In this document: positions 45,401 through 54,354 of the stretch, piece after piece
Position numbering within the stretch: the stretch's first letter is position 1
Layout: each line of letters begins with the position of its first letter
Assembly (NCBI GenBank): GCA_030528715.1
Contig: JAUMYJ010000003.1
Location: forward strand, 1-64,000
Reading direction: 5' to 3'
DNA length: 64,000 nt
DNA from: Bacteroidales bacterium
GTDB lineage: Bacteria; Bacteroidota; Bacteroidia; Bacteroidales; Bacteroidaceae
The notes under the pieces: generated by a model
Told to the model about the DNA's origin: nothing
The model's input: only the letters and a program-made list of their open reading frames with translations
Database searches by the model: none
Position numbers and translations under genes: made by a program

Positions 45401-47069
45401 GTATTTAGCCAATGCCGTTATTAGCCGTGATGGACAGCCAGTAGGTAATGCCCTAGGTATGTACGATCAAGCGGCTAGCAGCTTTGATGGCGATATCAGT
45501 CTCGAACATTTCCCGCTAGCTATGGTTAACGGCTTTTTAGAGGGTACAGAGGTAGCCTTGGCAGGTACGGCCACAGGTACATTGTCGCTCTCTGGCGCGT
45601 TGAGTACACCAAAGATAGATGGAAGTGTCCATACAGACTCGGTACATATACTTTCGCCTACTTATGGACTCAACCTCCGCATGCATGATCGTGCGCTTGA
45701 CTTTGCCGATAATCGCTTGCAGCTTGATACAGTGAAATTTTATAGCACATCAAGTAATAATCCTTTGGTGCTGAATGGCTATGTGGATATGCGTGACGTG
45801 TCTAATGTGTCGCTTAACCTCAAAGTCAAAGCTAATGATTACGCGCTTATAAATACCCCACGTACGAGCAAAAGCACAGTGTTTGGTAAGCTCTTTACTA
45901 ATGCAGATATTAGTGTTTCGGGCGATATGCGACAGCTGCGTATTATGGGCTTCTTGAATGTATTGGGAGAGAGTAACATAGGTTATGTTATGAGTAATAA
46001 CAATCTGACCTCTACGGGCAACCTCAAAGATATGGTCACATTCATTAGCTTTGAAGACTCTGTGGCTTCGGTAGAGCCAGAAACCGAAGCAGCTAATATC
46101 AACATGACCCTTGGCATCACAATACAGCCTGGTGCTAACGCCTATTGTGACCTTGGCGATGGCGAGAGCTATGTTGATGTAGAGGGAGGAGGACAGCTGT
46201 CTTTCAAATACCTCAGTGGAGAGATGATACTTACGGGGCAATACGTTATTGATAATGGTGTGTTAAAATATGCTATGCCTATTATCCCACTAAAAACGTT
46301 CAAAGTGCGTCAGGGGTCAAGTGTGACCTTTACTGGCGATGTGATGAACCCCATGCTTGATCTCGTAGCTACCGAGACAGTTAAGGCTAGTGTAGACGAT
46401 GGTACACCACGTAATGTGGCCTTTAATGTAGGCATCGTTATTTCGCAAACGATGAGTAATCTAGGACTTAACTTTACATTAGACGCCCCCAACGATCTCG
46501 CGGTGCAAAATGAGCTGCGTGGTCTAAGTGACGACCAACGTACGAAACTCGCGCTAACGATGCTAGCTACGGGGGTATATATGAGTGATAATAACAATAG
46601 CACGTTTAACCCGAATAATGCCCTCAACGCTTTCTTGCAATCAGAAATACAAAATTTGGCGGGTACGGCACTACGCTCAGTAGACATCAGCTTAGGCGTA
46701 AATAGTGGTACGGCTAGCGATGGTACGGAGCAAACAGACTATACGTTCCAGTTTGCCAAACGTTTTTGGAACGATCGTTTAGCTGTAATCATAGGTGGTA
46801 CACTGACAGCAGGCAATAGTACGGTAAAACGTAACAATGCGTTTATTGACAATGTTTCGTTAGAATACCGTCTTGATGCTTCGGGTATGCGTAACGTCAC
46901 TCTCTTTTACAAACGTGATGAGCAAGACCCACTCGAAGGTGAATACACCGTAATGGGAACGAGTCTTGTTTTGCGTCGTAAGCTAAATCGTTTGAATGAG
47001 CTTTTTATTTTCCGAAAAAAGAAACCCGAGGCATCTCTTACAGCACCTGCTGACACTACTACGCTTTAA
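42438..47069 (+). CDS. tamB: TamB-like translocation/assembly protein (AsmA/DUF490)
   Basis: 1543 residues. An N-terminal transmembrane helix (WLLWLVVTPFVLFALLTVLIYL, residues ~19-40) anchors it in the inner membrane. The long middle consists of repeating short beta strands typical of a beta-taco groove spanning the periplasm. The C-terminal ~300 residues form the DUF490/TamB domain (GQYVIDNGVLKYAMPIIPLKTFKV…, GLSDDQRTKLALTMLATGVYM). Such proteins help move lipids or outer-membrane proteins to the outer membrane. The Omp85 partner starts 10 bp downstream, as in other Bacteroidota. Confidence 0.9.
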   Translation: MSQSTPKPAVKSTLYRRILRWLLWLVVTPFVLFALLTVLIYLPPIQRWAVDKVSSEMGERLGLDVRVGDVRLSFPLDLVLSEVVTTTKGVPTDTLLAVDRMAVVVEVWPLLAEQQANVEGFALYGATVNSKDLIPDTELRGYIGRVEANARGINWAEQIVDLQRVRLEKTTMQVLLSDTAKADTAAEPTQWRIRLGQADIRQTAFDVRMPHDSMRIAATLDMAQLREGDFDLGNAVYRVTHTSLRKSSLRYDLPHVGRATIGFDAAHIAVDSLDVAIDSIYYSSSGDLSMLLSHLALREQSGIRVDSLRAKVTMDSLRVAVPYFVAVLPQSRLEGHLQSTFAALESGRGGLLMGEIKGVLGRTDLLDLTPQAKTWVSALPSVPLHVAVAVRGNVDSLRLTRVEAGWPGVAQLDVSGGLRQVMSGAPQGQLRLGLRLHNTKSLQPLLQQAGATDVVLPHGLAVHGRVDLLPKEDYTFALRTILQGGSLQVTGRINPSSEHYDARVAMQRFPVARFMPSLAMTPLTATCSVKGAGFDVFKPSTRVAVQANVREGNIATYHLANLSTEGTISGGAANMRLTLTTPQLMASAQLRATLGARLIEGKLMGQVDHADLHALGLTADTMAIATQTQLSFSLDRKGVNIEAQGSVEDLRISTPKQTMLLDDLALRLATTKDTTQLQCTAGDLDLQLNAQGGWEKLSQRLGELGKELAQQLERKQLDHERLRQQLPLVNVFMTAGSRNPLAALMVHNGLDFSSLFLSLDISPIEGINGVGRMDSLRRGRLLIDAAHLAVIHDSSGLRSELSIDNSSRRNPNRFTANLRANLLPTGFSTDLTYLDAKGKMGMMLGVKAEVSDSGLRATLYPEVATVAYRQFRINTDNYVALMRDKRILANVNLLADDGTNLRLFNTDREDGANDITASIAKLNLGELSAVVPYMPSLAGMLSGDVHLVRQGDVVSVAYSLGVSEMGYEGVALGNLGLDGALFPQQGDKYLANAVISRDGQPVGNALGMYDQAASSFDGDISLEHFPLAMVNGFLEGTEVALAGTATGTLSLSGALSTPKIDGSVHTDSVHILSPTYGLNLRMHDRALDFADNRLQLDTVKFYSTSSNNPLVLNGYVDMRDVSNVSLNLKVKANDYALINTPRTSKSTVFGKLFTNADISVSGDMRQLRIMGFLNVLGESNIGYVMSNNNLTSTGNLKDMVTFISFEDSVASVEPETEAANINMTLGITIQPGANAYCDLGDGESYVDVEGGGQLSFKYLSGEMILTGQYVIDNGVLKYAMPIIPLKTFKVRQGSSVTFTGDVMNPMLDLVATETVKASVDDGTPRNVAFNVGIVISQTMSNLGLNFTLDAPNDLAVQNELRGLSDDQRTKLALTMLATGVYMSDNNNSTFNPNNALNAFLQSEIQNLAGTALRSVDISLGVNSGTASDGTEQTDYTFQFAKRFWNDRLAVIIGGTLTAGNSTVKRNNAFIDNVSLEYRLDASGMRNVTLFYKRDEQDPLEGEYTVMGTSLVLRRKLNRLNELFIFRKKKPEASLTAPADTTTL

Positions 47070-47079
47070 TTTACATGCC

Positions 47080-49605
47080 ATGAAACTTATCCATAGCTTT
47101 ATAGCTCCATCGTTTGCATTATTACTACTTGCTGTTTATGCCTCGTGCTCTACCACGAGTAGCCTGCGCGAAGACGAGGTGCTTTATACAGGCATCAAGC
47201 ATATCAGCTACCCTACACAAGCCGATACGGCTAAGATCGAACTAGATGCTGCCACACGTGCCCAGCAAGGTGGAGCCGTTTTGGCCGTAGGCAAGGCAGC
47301 TGCTCAGGTAAGCGATGTGCTTTCGGGCAAGGCTGATTTAGGTACCGTGTTTTCTACTGCCGATACACTTGACACCAAGGCACTACATCGTGCTGCACGC
47401 CAAGCCCAAAAGCGCCAGCAGCGCAAGGACGCCGCGGCATTAGCCGTAGCGAAAGCTGAGGTAGAGGCTGCCCTTGCCTATGCGCCTAATGGTGCGTTGT
47501 TTGGTAGCAGTAGTACGAAGCTGCGTACACCTTTTCCGATGTCGCTATGGATACACAATGCTTTGGCTGACCAAAATACGGGTGTAGGTGGCTGGATAAA
47601 GCGCACTTTTGGTAGTCCTCCTGTATTGATTTCTATGGTTAATCCTGAGGTGCGTACGCGTGTTGCGACCAACACGCTACAAAATTATGGCTATTTTCAA
47701 GGTAAGGTAAGCCATACGTTATTCCCAACGAAGCAAGGTAAAAAGTCAAGCATTGGGTATACCGTAACCACAGGCCCACTCTATCGTTTTGATACGATTC
47801 AATACCGTGGTTTTACGCCTTATCAAGACTCTCTCATCTACATGAGCTTGGGTGAGAGCTATTTGAGTAGGGGGAACGCTTTTAGTGCTTTACAATTGAG
47901 CCATGAACGCAGCCGTATCGAAACCCTTTTTCGCAATCACGGCTACTATCACTACAAGGCAGCTCATATCGTCTATGATGCCGATACACTCATGCGTCCC
48001 GAGTGGGTACAGCTACGTGTACGGCCCATACAGAGCTTGCCTCAAGCAGCTAATCGCCAGTGGTATATCGGTCACATCACGATTGAGATGATGCGCGATG
48101 AGCTAGACCAGCTGACAGACTCCGCTCACTCGCGCAATGGCTATATTACTTATCGTTTTGGTACGGCCAAGATGCCTGTGCGTCCTTTTGTGTGGCGACG
48201 TGCACTGGCGTTTCAAAAGGGTGACCGCTATGCGCTCAATGCTTATCGTAGCTCACTCGAAAAACTCAAATTGGCCAACGTCTTTTCAATTCTTGATATT
48301 GAGTATACACCGCGAGATTCGGTGAGCGACACACTTGACGTGCGTGTGTTTGCTATTCTTGATAAACCTTATACGGCCGCATTGGAGTTTGGTGCGAAGT
48401 ATAAGGGCAATCGTCAAATAGGGCCTAGTGCTTCGGTGTCTTTGTCTAAACTCAATAGTTTTCGTGCAGGTGAAACCCTTAACTTCAAGCTGTTTGGTTC
48501 ATACGAGTGGCAGCTTTCATCGGCACAGTCGCAGCGTGGTACCGCTACGCTCAATTCGTATGAGCTAGGTTCGGAGGCCTCAATTGTCTTTCCACGCTTC
48601 CTTGTGCCAGGCTTGCAGCATCGTATGCATCGCTATGCTGCCCAAACCACTTTTTCGGCTACGGTTAATTGGCTCAAACGTTCGAGCTATTATAGCATGA
48701 TCAACCTCGGTGGTCACATTACTTATACGTGGCAAATGCGCGAAGGCCGTACACGCCACACCCTCTCGCCCTTTTCACTTGACTATTATAGCTTGCTCTC
48801 CAAAACATCAACTTTTGATAGTATCATGACAGCTAACCCCACGCTGCGTACGAGTATGACAGACCAGTTTGTACCAGCCATTAGCTATAACTACTTTCGC
48901 CAATCACGCCAAGGAGCACGTAATGTACGTTCAGTGCAGTTTTTTGTAAAAGAAGCTGGCTTGCTCTTTGCTGGTCTAAATGCACTTCGTGGCGAGGATT
49001 TTAATGCTGTGGGAAAGAAAATTTTAGGCTCTCCCTTTGCGCAATTTATAAAAGCTACTGCTGAATACCGCCAAAACTTTAAACTTACGCACCATCTAAA
49101 TCTAGCTACACGGGCTTTTGTAGGGGCAGCATATGCCTATGGTAATGCACGTACTGTGCCTTATGCTGAGCAGTTCTATGTAGGTGGGGCAAATAGTATT
49201 CGTGGTTTTGCAGCGCGCAGTATAGGGCCAGGTAGTCACCAAAGTCACAGCCCACGTTATGCTTATCTTGACCAGACAGGCGACGTAAAATTAGAAGTCA
49301 ATGCAGAGTTGCGTTTCCCACTGATGAGCTCACTTTTTGGGGCTGTGTTTCTTGATGCAGGCAATGTGTGGCTATTACGCGAAGACGTTACGCGTCCTGG
49401 TAGCCAGTTGACGACTAAAAATCTGCGTCATTTGGCCGTGGGGACTGGTGTTGGGCTACGTTATGACCTTGACTTTCTTGTCTTGCGTCTTGATTTGGGG
49501 GCAGGTCTTCATGCACCTTACAATACAGGTCGCTCAGGGTTCTATAATATGCCATCGTTTGGGCGTAGCCTAACGCTTAACTTTGCCATTGGCTATCCAT
49601 TCTAA
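47080..49605 (+). CDS. Omp85-family outer-membrane lipoprotein (TamA/BamA-like)
   Basis: 841 residues from ATG 47080. The frame is open 28 codons further up, inside tamB, but MKLIHSFIAPSFALLLLAVYASC is an evident lipoprotein signal (Cys at residue 22). POTRA-like repeats span residues ~190-450 (VATNTLQNYGYFQGKV, YRFDTIQYRGF). A surface-antigen barrel occupies the C-terminal half, with FYVGGANSIRGFAARSIGPG (the conserved VRGF/Y loop 6 motif as IRGF) and a terminal LTLNFAIGYPF. A lipid-anchored Omp85 next to TamB suggests that the two form a TAM-like complex. The ATP-binding gene follows closely. Confidence 0.9.
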   Translation: MKLIHSFIAPSFALLLLAVYASCSTTSSLREDEVLYTGIKHISYPTQADTAKIELDAATRAQQGGAVLAVGKAAAQVSDVLSGKADLGTVFSTADTLDTKALHRAARQAQKRQQRKDAAALAVAKAEVEAALAYAPNGALFGSSSTKLRTPFPMSLWIHNALADQNTGVGGWIKRTFGSPPVLISMVNPEVRTRVATNTLQNYGYFQGKVSHTLFPTKQGKKSSIGYTVTTGPLYRFDTIQYRGFTPYQDSLIYMSLGESYLSRGNAFSALQLSHERSRIETLFRNHGYYHYKAAHIVYDADTLMRPEWVQLRVRPIQSLPQAANRQWYIGHITIEMMRDELDQLTDSAHSRNGYITYRFGTAKMPVRPFVWRRALAFQKGDRYALNAYRSSLEKLKLANVFSILDIEYTPRDSVSDTLDVRVFAILDKPYTAALEFGAKYKGNRQIGPSASVSLSKLNSFRAGETLNFKLFGSYEWQLSSAQSQRGTATLNSYELGSEASIVFPRFLVPGLQHRMHRYAAQTTFSATVNWLKRSSYYSMINLGGHITYTWQMREGRTRHTLSPFSLDYYSLLSKTSTFDSIMTANPTLRTSMTDQFVPAISYNYFRQSRQGARNVRSVQFFVKEAGLLFAGLNALRGEDFNAVGKKILGSPFAQFIKATAEYRQNFKLTHHLNLATRAFVGAAYAYGNARTVPYAEQFYVGGANSIRGFAARSIGPGSHQSHSPRYAYLDQTGDVKLEVNAELRFPLMSSLFGAVFLDAGNVWLLREDVTRPGSQLTTKNLRHLAVGTGVGLRYDLDFLVLRLDLGAGLHAPYNTGRSGFYNMPSFGRSLTLNFAIGYPF

Positions 49606-49635
49606 CACTTGCCACTTTCTAGTCTTTGCTATGCT

Positions 49636-50340
49636 ATGCTTCATTTGCGCCACCTTACACTAGGCTATGCCGATGCTCCTGAACTGTTATCTGACGTTTC
49701 TTTGTCGCTAGAAGGTGGGCAGTTGGTGGTTTTAGTTGGGCGTAATGGTGTGGGTAAAAGTACATTGTTGCGGGCTATTGCTGGGCAAGTAAAGCCACGT
49801 TATGGCGAGGTGTGGTGGCATGAAACGCGCCTTGATACACGCCTTGATGCTGCTCGTACTGTTTGTCTCATGCCAGCGGGTCGTTTTGCAGCTCCTCACC
49901 TTACTATAATAGAGAGTGTAGCTATTTCGCGTACGCCACATCTTAATGTTTGGGGAACATTAAGAGATGCCGATTACCAAATAATCACCCAAGCCATTGC
50001 TACTTTGGGGCTAACGAGTCTTGCACATCGTACGCTTGCCACGTTGAGTGATGGAGAATATCAGCGTGCGATGCTTGCCTCTGCTTTAGCTCGCCATACA
50101 CCCATTGTGCTGTTAGATGAACCAACCGCCTTTTTAGACTATCCGGCCAAAATGCAGATTATGGCACAGCTTGCCGAGTTGGCTATTTCGGAACAACGGC
50201 TTATCATCGTCAGTACGCACGATTTACCTGCTGCTTTTGCTCATGCCCATGCTGCCATTCGCTTTACGTCACATGGCCAGATTGCTACCGACGCGTTTGC
50301 ACTCTGGCATACTGCGGGCTGGGAGCATTTGTTCGTCTGA
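49636..50340 (+). CDS. ABC transporter ATPase, FecE/BtuD-like, without its permease
   Basis: 234 residues from ATG 49636. Walker A GRNGVGKSTLL, Q-loop region, signature LSDGEYQRAMLA (an unusual form of LSGGQ), Walker B PIVLLDEPTAFLD and the switch His in IVSTHD are all present. The best resemblance is to iron-chelate/cobalamin importers (FecE, BtuD, FhuC). No FecCD-type permease or binding protein gene is present anywhere in the window. It lies 30 bp after the Omp85 gene and may be read through from it. It could serve the B12 receptor encoded 10 kb away, but that is speculative. Confidence 0.82.
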   Translation: MLHLRHLTLGYADAPELLSDVSLSLEGGQLVVLVGRNGVGKSTLLRAIAGQVKPRYGEVWWHETRLDTRLDAARTVCLMPAGRFAAPHLTIIESVAISRTPHLNVWGTLRDADYQIITQAIATLGLTSLAHRTLATLSDGEYQRAMLASALARHTPIVLLDEPTAFLDYPAKMQIMAQLAELAISEQRLIIVSTHDLPAAFAHAHAAIRFTSHGQIATDAFALWHTAGWEHLFV

Positions 50341-50618
50341 TGTGTTTGTGGCGGTGTTTTGAGCCGCTTTTATCGCGCATTGCTTGTGTTTTTATCGTAG
50401 GTGTATTGCTGGTATAGTTGTGTCTTCTTCTACCCGTTTAGGCTAGATTAGTCTTTATTTTCTTATAGAGCTGTTTTTCGGTGGTTAAAAGTTTGGCTAT
50501 ATGCCAAAAATACACTTTCTTTGCATTTGCAAACAGAGCGCTGCCATGTGGCGGTGCTTGCTGTATTTCTACCCTCTCCTTTCACTTATTTATTTCCTAT
50601 CAATCGCGTGTAACGTTT

Positions 50619-52034
50619 ATGCTACTCACTACTTTGCTTATTGTAATCTTCGTCATTGGCTACGCGGCCATTGCTACGGAGCATAACCTCAAAATTAATA
50701 AAACAGCTACGGCACTTTTGATGTGTGTGCTTTGCTGGGTAATTTATATGGCTGGTGTTGAGACTTACTTCCCTGCCTATCGTCCAGACGAGTTTGTGCA
50801 TCTAGTGCAAGGCCTTGCTCCCGACGCTGTCCGCGAAGCACTCTTAAAACATGCAGGTGGTGAGCTGATTTTACATCACATGGGTGATGTTGCCGAAATT
50901 GTATTTTTCCTCATGGGGGCTATGACTATTGTGGAGGTAGTCGATGTCAATGGTGGTTTTAATTTTGTGCGTGATATGCTTACTACTAGCAGCAAGCGTA
51001 GCCTATTGTGGCGCTTGGCTTTACTCACCTTCTTCCTCTCGGCTATTCTAGATAATTTAACCACGACTATCGTGATGATTATGGTGATGGGTAAGCTCGT
51101 CAATAATCAAAAAGATCGTTGGATGTATACGGGTATTATTGTGCTCTCTGCCAATAGTGGTGGTGCTTTCTCGCCCATAGGCGACGTCACTACTATTATG
51201 CTTTGGATACGTGGCATGCTCTCTACCGAGGGAGTTGTTGGCTGGCTTTTCTTGCCTTCGTTCGTTTCTATGCTTGTGCCAGCTATCATCATGCATGCAC
51301 AGATGAAAGGCAAACTCGATGTTGCTAAAAATCATGTTGTCGTAGGTCAAGATGGCCACGCGATGCCTAAGGTGTTAGCTTCGCGTTATAGCAAAATTAT
51401 TTTTATCGTAGGTGTAGGTGGCCTTATCTTTGTTCCTTTCTTTCGTGCATTAACAGGTTTACCACCTTTTATGGGTATACTTTTGGTATTTGGCTTGTTG
51501 TGGGCTATCATTGAGTTTGGCTTAAAGAAGAAGGGGCATGTACAGGGCTGTGATGATGTGCGTGTCAATAATATTATGCGTCGTATAGACCTCTCTACAC
51601 TTCTTTTTTTCTTAGGTATTCTCATGGCCGTATCGGCTATTCAAGAAACGGGTTTACTACGTCATGTGGGTGAGTGGCTTGACGATAGTACAGGTGGCAA
51701 TACCTATGTGATAACTGGCGCTATAGGTGCACTTTCGGCTGTGGTAGACAATGTGCCGCTTGTGGCTAGCTGCATGGCTATGTATGATATTGCGCCTGCT
51801 ACCGATGTTGCTAATGCCATCTTTGCCGTAGATGGTCAGTTTTGGCTACTTTTAGCTTATTGTGCAGGAGTGGGCGGTTCTATGCTCATTATCGGTAGTG
51901 CAGCAGGTGTAGTAGCTATGGGTATTGAGAAAATTACGTTTGGCTGGTGGATTAAGCACATTACGCTTTTAGCAGCCACAGGCTATCTCTCGGGTATTGC
52001 TTGTTATTGGGTTATAGAGCAACTCCTTCACTAG
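50619..52034 (+). CDS. nhaD: Sodium/proton antiporter, NhaD family
   Basis: 471 residues from ATG 50619; the frame is open back to 50481, but this Met begins a clean first transmembrane helix (MLLTTLLIVIFVIGYAAIA). About 12 helices. The block LSAILDNLTTTIVMIMVM, followed by LSANSGGAFSPIGDVTTIMLWIRG, and the late ALSAVVDNVPLVAS are typical of NhaD in the ion-transporter superfamily. It exports Na+ in exchange for protons. It is transcribed alone, ended by the hairpin at 52060. The 50341-50618 gap holds nothing I can identify. Confidence 0.92.
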   Translation: MLLTTLLIVIFVIGYAAIATEHNLKINKTATALLMCVLCWVIYMAGVETYFPAYRPDEFVHLVQGLAPDAVREALLKHAGGELILHHMGDVAEIVFFLMGAMTIVEVVDVNGGFNFVRDMLTTSSKRSLLWRLALLTFFLSAILDNLTTTIVMIMVMGKLVNNQKDRWMYTGIIVLSANSGGAFSPIGDVTTIMLWIRGMLSTEGVVGWLFLPSFVSMLVPAIIMHAQMKGKLDVAKNHVVVGQDGHAMPKVLASRYSKIIFIVGVGGLIFVPFFRALTGLPPFMGILLVFGLLWAIIEFGLKKKGHVQGCDDVRVNNIMRRIDLSTLLFFLGILMAVSAIQETGLLRHVGEWLDDSTGGNTYVITGAIGALSAVVDNVPLVASCMAMYDIAPATDVANAIFAVDGQFWLLLAYCAGVGGSMLIIGSAAGVVAMGIEKITFGWWIKHITLLAATGYLSGIACYWVIEQLLH

Positions 52035-52059
52035 GCATTGGTGCCAAATAAATGATTGC

Positions 52060-52097
52060 TTCGGGCAAGCCAGCTAGTATGCTAGGGCTTGCCCGAA
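52060..52097 (+). terminator. Terminator of nhaD
   Basis: 12-bp arms TTCGGGCAAGCC and GGCTTGCCCGAA, 14-nt loop, beginning 25 bp past the stop codon. Confidence 0.7.
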
Positions 52098-52169
52098 ATA
52101 CATTGAGGTGTCTGAGTCTGTGTGAGCTAAAAATAATCTATCACAGGTGTGTTTTTCAGAAAAAATACG

Positions 52170-52177
52170 TAACTTTG
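52170..52177 (+). promoter_or_regulatory. -7 element of the metK transcript
   Basis: TAACTTTG, preceded by a TTTTTCAG stretch about 15 bp upstream. Transcription would begin near 52184, just ahead of the riboswitch, leaving a leader of about 210 nt. Confidence 0.6.
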
Positions 52178-52193
52178 TACCTATCATACCAAT

Positions 52194-52240
52194 AGTGGAT
52201 AGATTTGGCTGCTTGCAACCACTCGAAAAAATGCTAAAAC
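52194..52240 (+). ncRNA. SAM-II riboswitch upstream of metK
   Basis: An H-type pseudoknot can be drawn by eye: stem P1 AGTGG (52194-52198) with CCACT (52219-52223), and P2 TTTGGC (52204-52209) in the loop with GCTAAA (52233-52238), one G-T pair. The conserved core letters of SAM-II RNAs, GATTT…TTGCA in the loop and AAAAATGCTAAAA downstream, are present. The placement, directly after the transcription start in the leader of S-adenosylmethionine synthetase, fits feedback by SAM. SAM-II is known in Alphaproteobacteria and Bacteroidota. Confidence 0.8.
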
Positions 52241-52244
52241 GACA

Positions 52245-52448
52245 ATGGTGATTATACTCGCTAGTAATTTTACCGTTTATAGATTAGCTTTTTGTGTTTT
52301 GCTTGCCGACTTTCTACGCTATTGCGTGGTGGGTCGCTCTTTTTGTTTTAGACGCACCATATATCTCTCATATCGTAATACAATTAGCATTCTATGGCTT
52401 ACTTATTTACATCTGAATCTGTATCCGAAGGCCACCCCGATAAGGTAG
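52245..52448 (+). CDS. Possible leader ORF between the SAM-II riboswitch and metK
   Basis: A 67-codon frame starts with ATG 7 nt after the pseudoknot, exactly where SAM-II normally controls a start codon, and runs 55 nt into metK in another frame. The predicted peptide ([20 protein letters not shown]…) is hydrophobic at the start and has no known family. It may be a real regulatory leader whose translation is gated by SAM, or chance. Homology cannot be judged here. Confidence 0.3.
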   Translation: MVIILASNFTVYRLAFCVLLADFLRYCVVGRSFCFRRTIYLSYRNTISILWLTYLHLNLYPKATPIR

Positions 52449-53692
52449 CCGATCAAATCTCTGATGCTGTCCTTGACGAGTTGCTCGCTTTTGATCCCAC
52501 CTCTAAGGTAGCTTGCGAAACCCTTGTGACCACAGGGCAAGTTATCGTTGCAGGCGAGGTTAAAAGCCGTACTTATGTAGACTTGCAAGAAGTCGCACGA
52601 CGCACCATTAGCCGTATAGGCTACACTAAGGCGGAATATAAATTTGAGGCCGAAAGTTGTGGCGTGCTCAATGCTATTCATGAGCAGAGTGCCGACATAA
52701 ATCGAGGTGTAGAGCGTGCTAGTGCTGAGGATCAAGGTGCAGGCGATCAAGGCATCATGTTTGGCTATGCTACTAACGAGACAAACACCTATTTGCCCCT
52801 TTCACTCTCGCTCTCTCACGATATTCTTGCTGTGCTTGCTGATATCCGTCGTGAAGGTCAAGTGATGACTTATCTACGCCCCGATAGCAAAAGTCAAGTA
52901 ACTGTGCGCTATGGTGATAATGGTAAGGCAGAGGCGATTGATACCATCGTGGTAAGTACACAGCACGATGAGTTCATTACCGCTGAGCAAGCAGGTGACC
53001 AAGCAGAGGCCGATGCACAAATGTTAGCGCAAATTCGCGAAGATGTTATTAACATACTCATGCCACGTGTGTTGCGTGAGCGTGTGCAGAGTGATAGTGT
53101 GCGTGCGCTCTTTGAGCAAAGCACCATTACCTATCATGTAAATCCTACGGGTAAGTTTGTTATCGGTGGGCCACATGGCGATACTGGGCTAACTGGTCGC
53201 AAAATAATCGTAGATACTTATGGCGGACGTGGTGGCCATGGTGGTGGGGCATTTTCGGGAAAAGACCCCTCAAAGGTAGACCGCTCGGCAGCTTATGCAG
53301 CTCGTCATATAGCTAAGAATATGGTGGCTGCTGGCGTGGCCGACGAGATGCTCGTGCAGCTGAGCTATGCTATTGGTGTGGCACAGCCCATCAGTATTTT
53401 TGTCGATACTTATGGCACAAGTCATGTGAGCGAAACCGATGCCGAAATCGCACAGCACATCATGCGCCTGTTCGATTTGCGTCCTTATGCCATTGAGCAA
53501 CGTCTCAAACTTCGCCTACCTATCTACGAAGAAACGGCTGCTTATGGTCACATGGGACGTGAGCCAAAAACCATTACTAAAACCTTTGACAACCGCTACG
53601 AAGGTCGTAAGGATATTGAGGTGGAACTCTTTACTTGGGAAAAGTTAGACTATCAAGATCGTATCCGCCAAGCCTTTGGCCTCAATGCTTAA
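52394..53692 (+). CDS. metK: S-adenosylmethionine synthetase
   Basis: 432 residues. It makes SAM from methionine and ATP. Signatures: [25 protein letters not shown] at the N-terminus, [16 protein letters not shown] near residue 115, [56 protein letters not shown] in the second half (three separate conserved motifs). Somewhat longer than E. coli MetK (384), with an insert near residues 180-215, as usual in Bacteroidota. It is controlled by the SAM-II element upstream and is followed by the LOG gene after 14 bp. Confidence 0.96.
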   Translation: MAYLFTSESVSEGHPDKVADQISDAVLDELLAFDPTSKVACETLVTTGQVIVAGEVKSRTYVDLQEVARRTISRIGYTKAEYKFEAESCGVLNAIHEQSADINRGVERASAEDQGAGDQGIMFGYATNETNTYLPLSLSLSHDILAVLADIRREGQVMTYLRPDSKSQVTVRYGDNGKAEAIDTIVVSTQHDEFITAEQAGDQAEADAQMLAQIREDVINILMPRVLRERVQSDSVRALFEQSTITYHVNPTGKFVIGGPHGDTGLTGRKIIVDTYGGRGGHGGGAFSGKDPSKVDRSAAYAARHIAKNMVAAGVADEMLVQLSYAIGVAQPISIFVDTYGTSHVSETDAEIAQHIMRLFDLRPYAIEQRLKLRLPIYEETAAYGHMGREPKTITKTFDNRYEGRKDIEVELFTWEKLDYQDRIRQAFGLNA

Positions 53693-53706
53693 AATACACT
53701 TTGCTT

Positions 53707-54333
53707 ATGACGACTGCATTACAAAGCGCAGCCATAGCTCATGTTACTGCACCTCGAGGACATGTGTGCGTTTATGCCGCTTCTAGTGGTCAAGTAAGTC
53801 AACACTACGTGCAGGCTGCCTACGAGCTGGGTAGCCTACTCGTAGCTGCAGGGTATGGGCTTGTCAATGGGGCAGGCCGCACAGGGCTTATGGCTGCAAC
53901 GACTGATGGCGTGCTAGCAACAGGAGGGCATGCTGTGGGTATTATCCCACAATTTATGATAGAGCATGGCTGGGGACGTACCGATATGAGCCACACTATT
54001 GTAACCCCCGATATGCATAGCCGTAAGCAGACTATGGCAAACTTATCTGTGGGCTGTATAGCATTGCCCGGTGGTGTAGGTACACTCGAAGAGCTGTTAG
54101 AGATTATCACCTGGAAACAACTCGGCCTATTCGACCGCCCCATTGTGATACTCAATAGTGAGGGGTTTTACGACCCTTTGCTTGCCATGCTTCACCGCTT
54201 GGTAGACGAGCAGATGATGCGCCCCATGCACACCAACCTTTGGTGTGTTGCTGCTACCCCCCAAGAGGCCGTAGCTTTACTTGCTAGTACGCCTACTTGG
54301 GATATCACACAGAGCAAATTTGCCGCTATGTAA
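53707..54333 (+). CDS. LOG family protein (cytokinin-riboside monophosphate phosphoribohydrolase-like)
   Basis: 208 residues from ATG 53707. The frame opens earlier inside metK, but this Met fits. The motif PGGVGTLEELLEIITWKQLG and the upstream MHSRKQTMANLS form the LOG/TIGR00730 signature (PGGxGTxxE), implying a nucleoside-5'-monophosphate ribohydrolase. The bacterial role is usually unknown; AMP cleavage is known for some members. It lies directly behind metK. Confidence 0.88.
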   Translation: MTTALQSAAIAHVTAPRGHVCVYAASSGQVSQHYVQAAYELGSLLVAAGYGLVNGAGRTGLMAATTDGVLATGGHAVGIIPQFMIEHGWGRTDMSHTIVTPDMHSRKQTMANLSVGCIALPGGVGTLEELLEIITWKQLGLFDRPIVILNSEGFYDPLLAMLHRLVDEQMMRPMHTNLWCVAATPQEAVALLASTPTWDITQSKFAAM

Positions 54334-54354
54334 TTGTGTTTTATAGCTTTTGTC

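Noticed and set aside
52178..52393. A SAM-I (S-box) riboswitch in the metK leader
   Set aside because: None of the S-box core motifs is present; the pseudoknot matches SAM-II instead.
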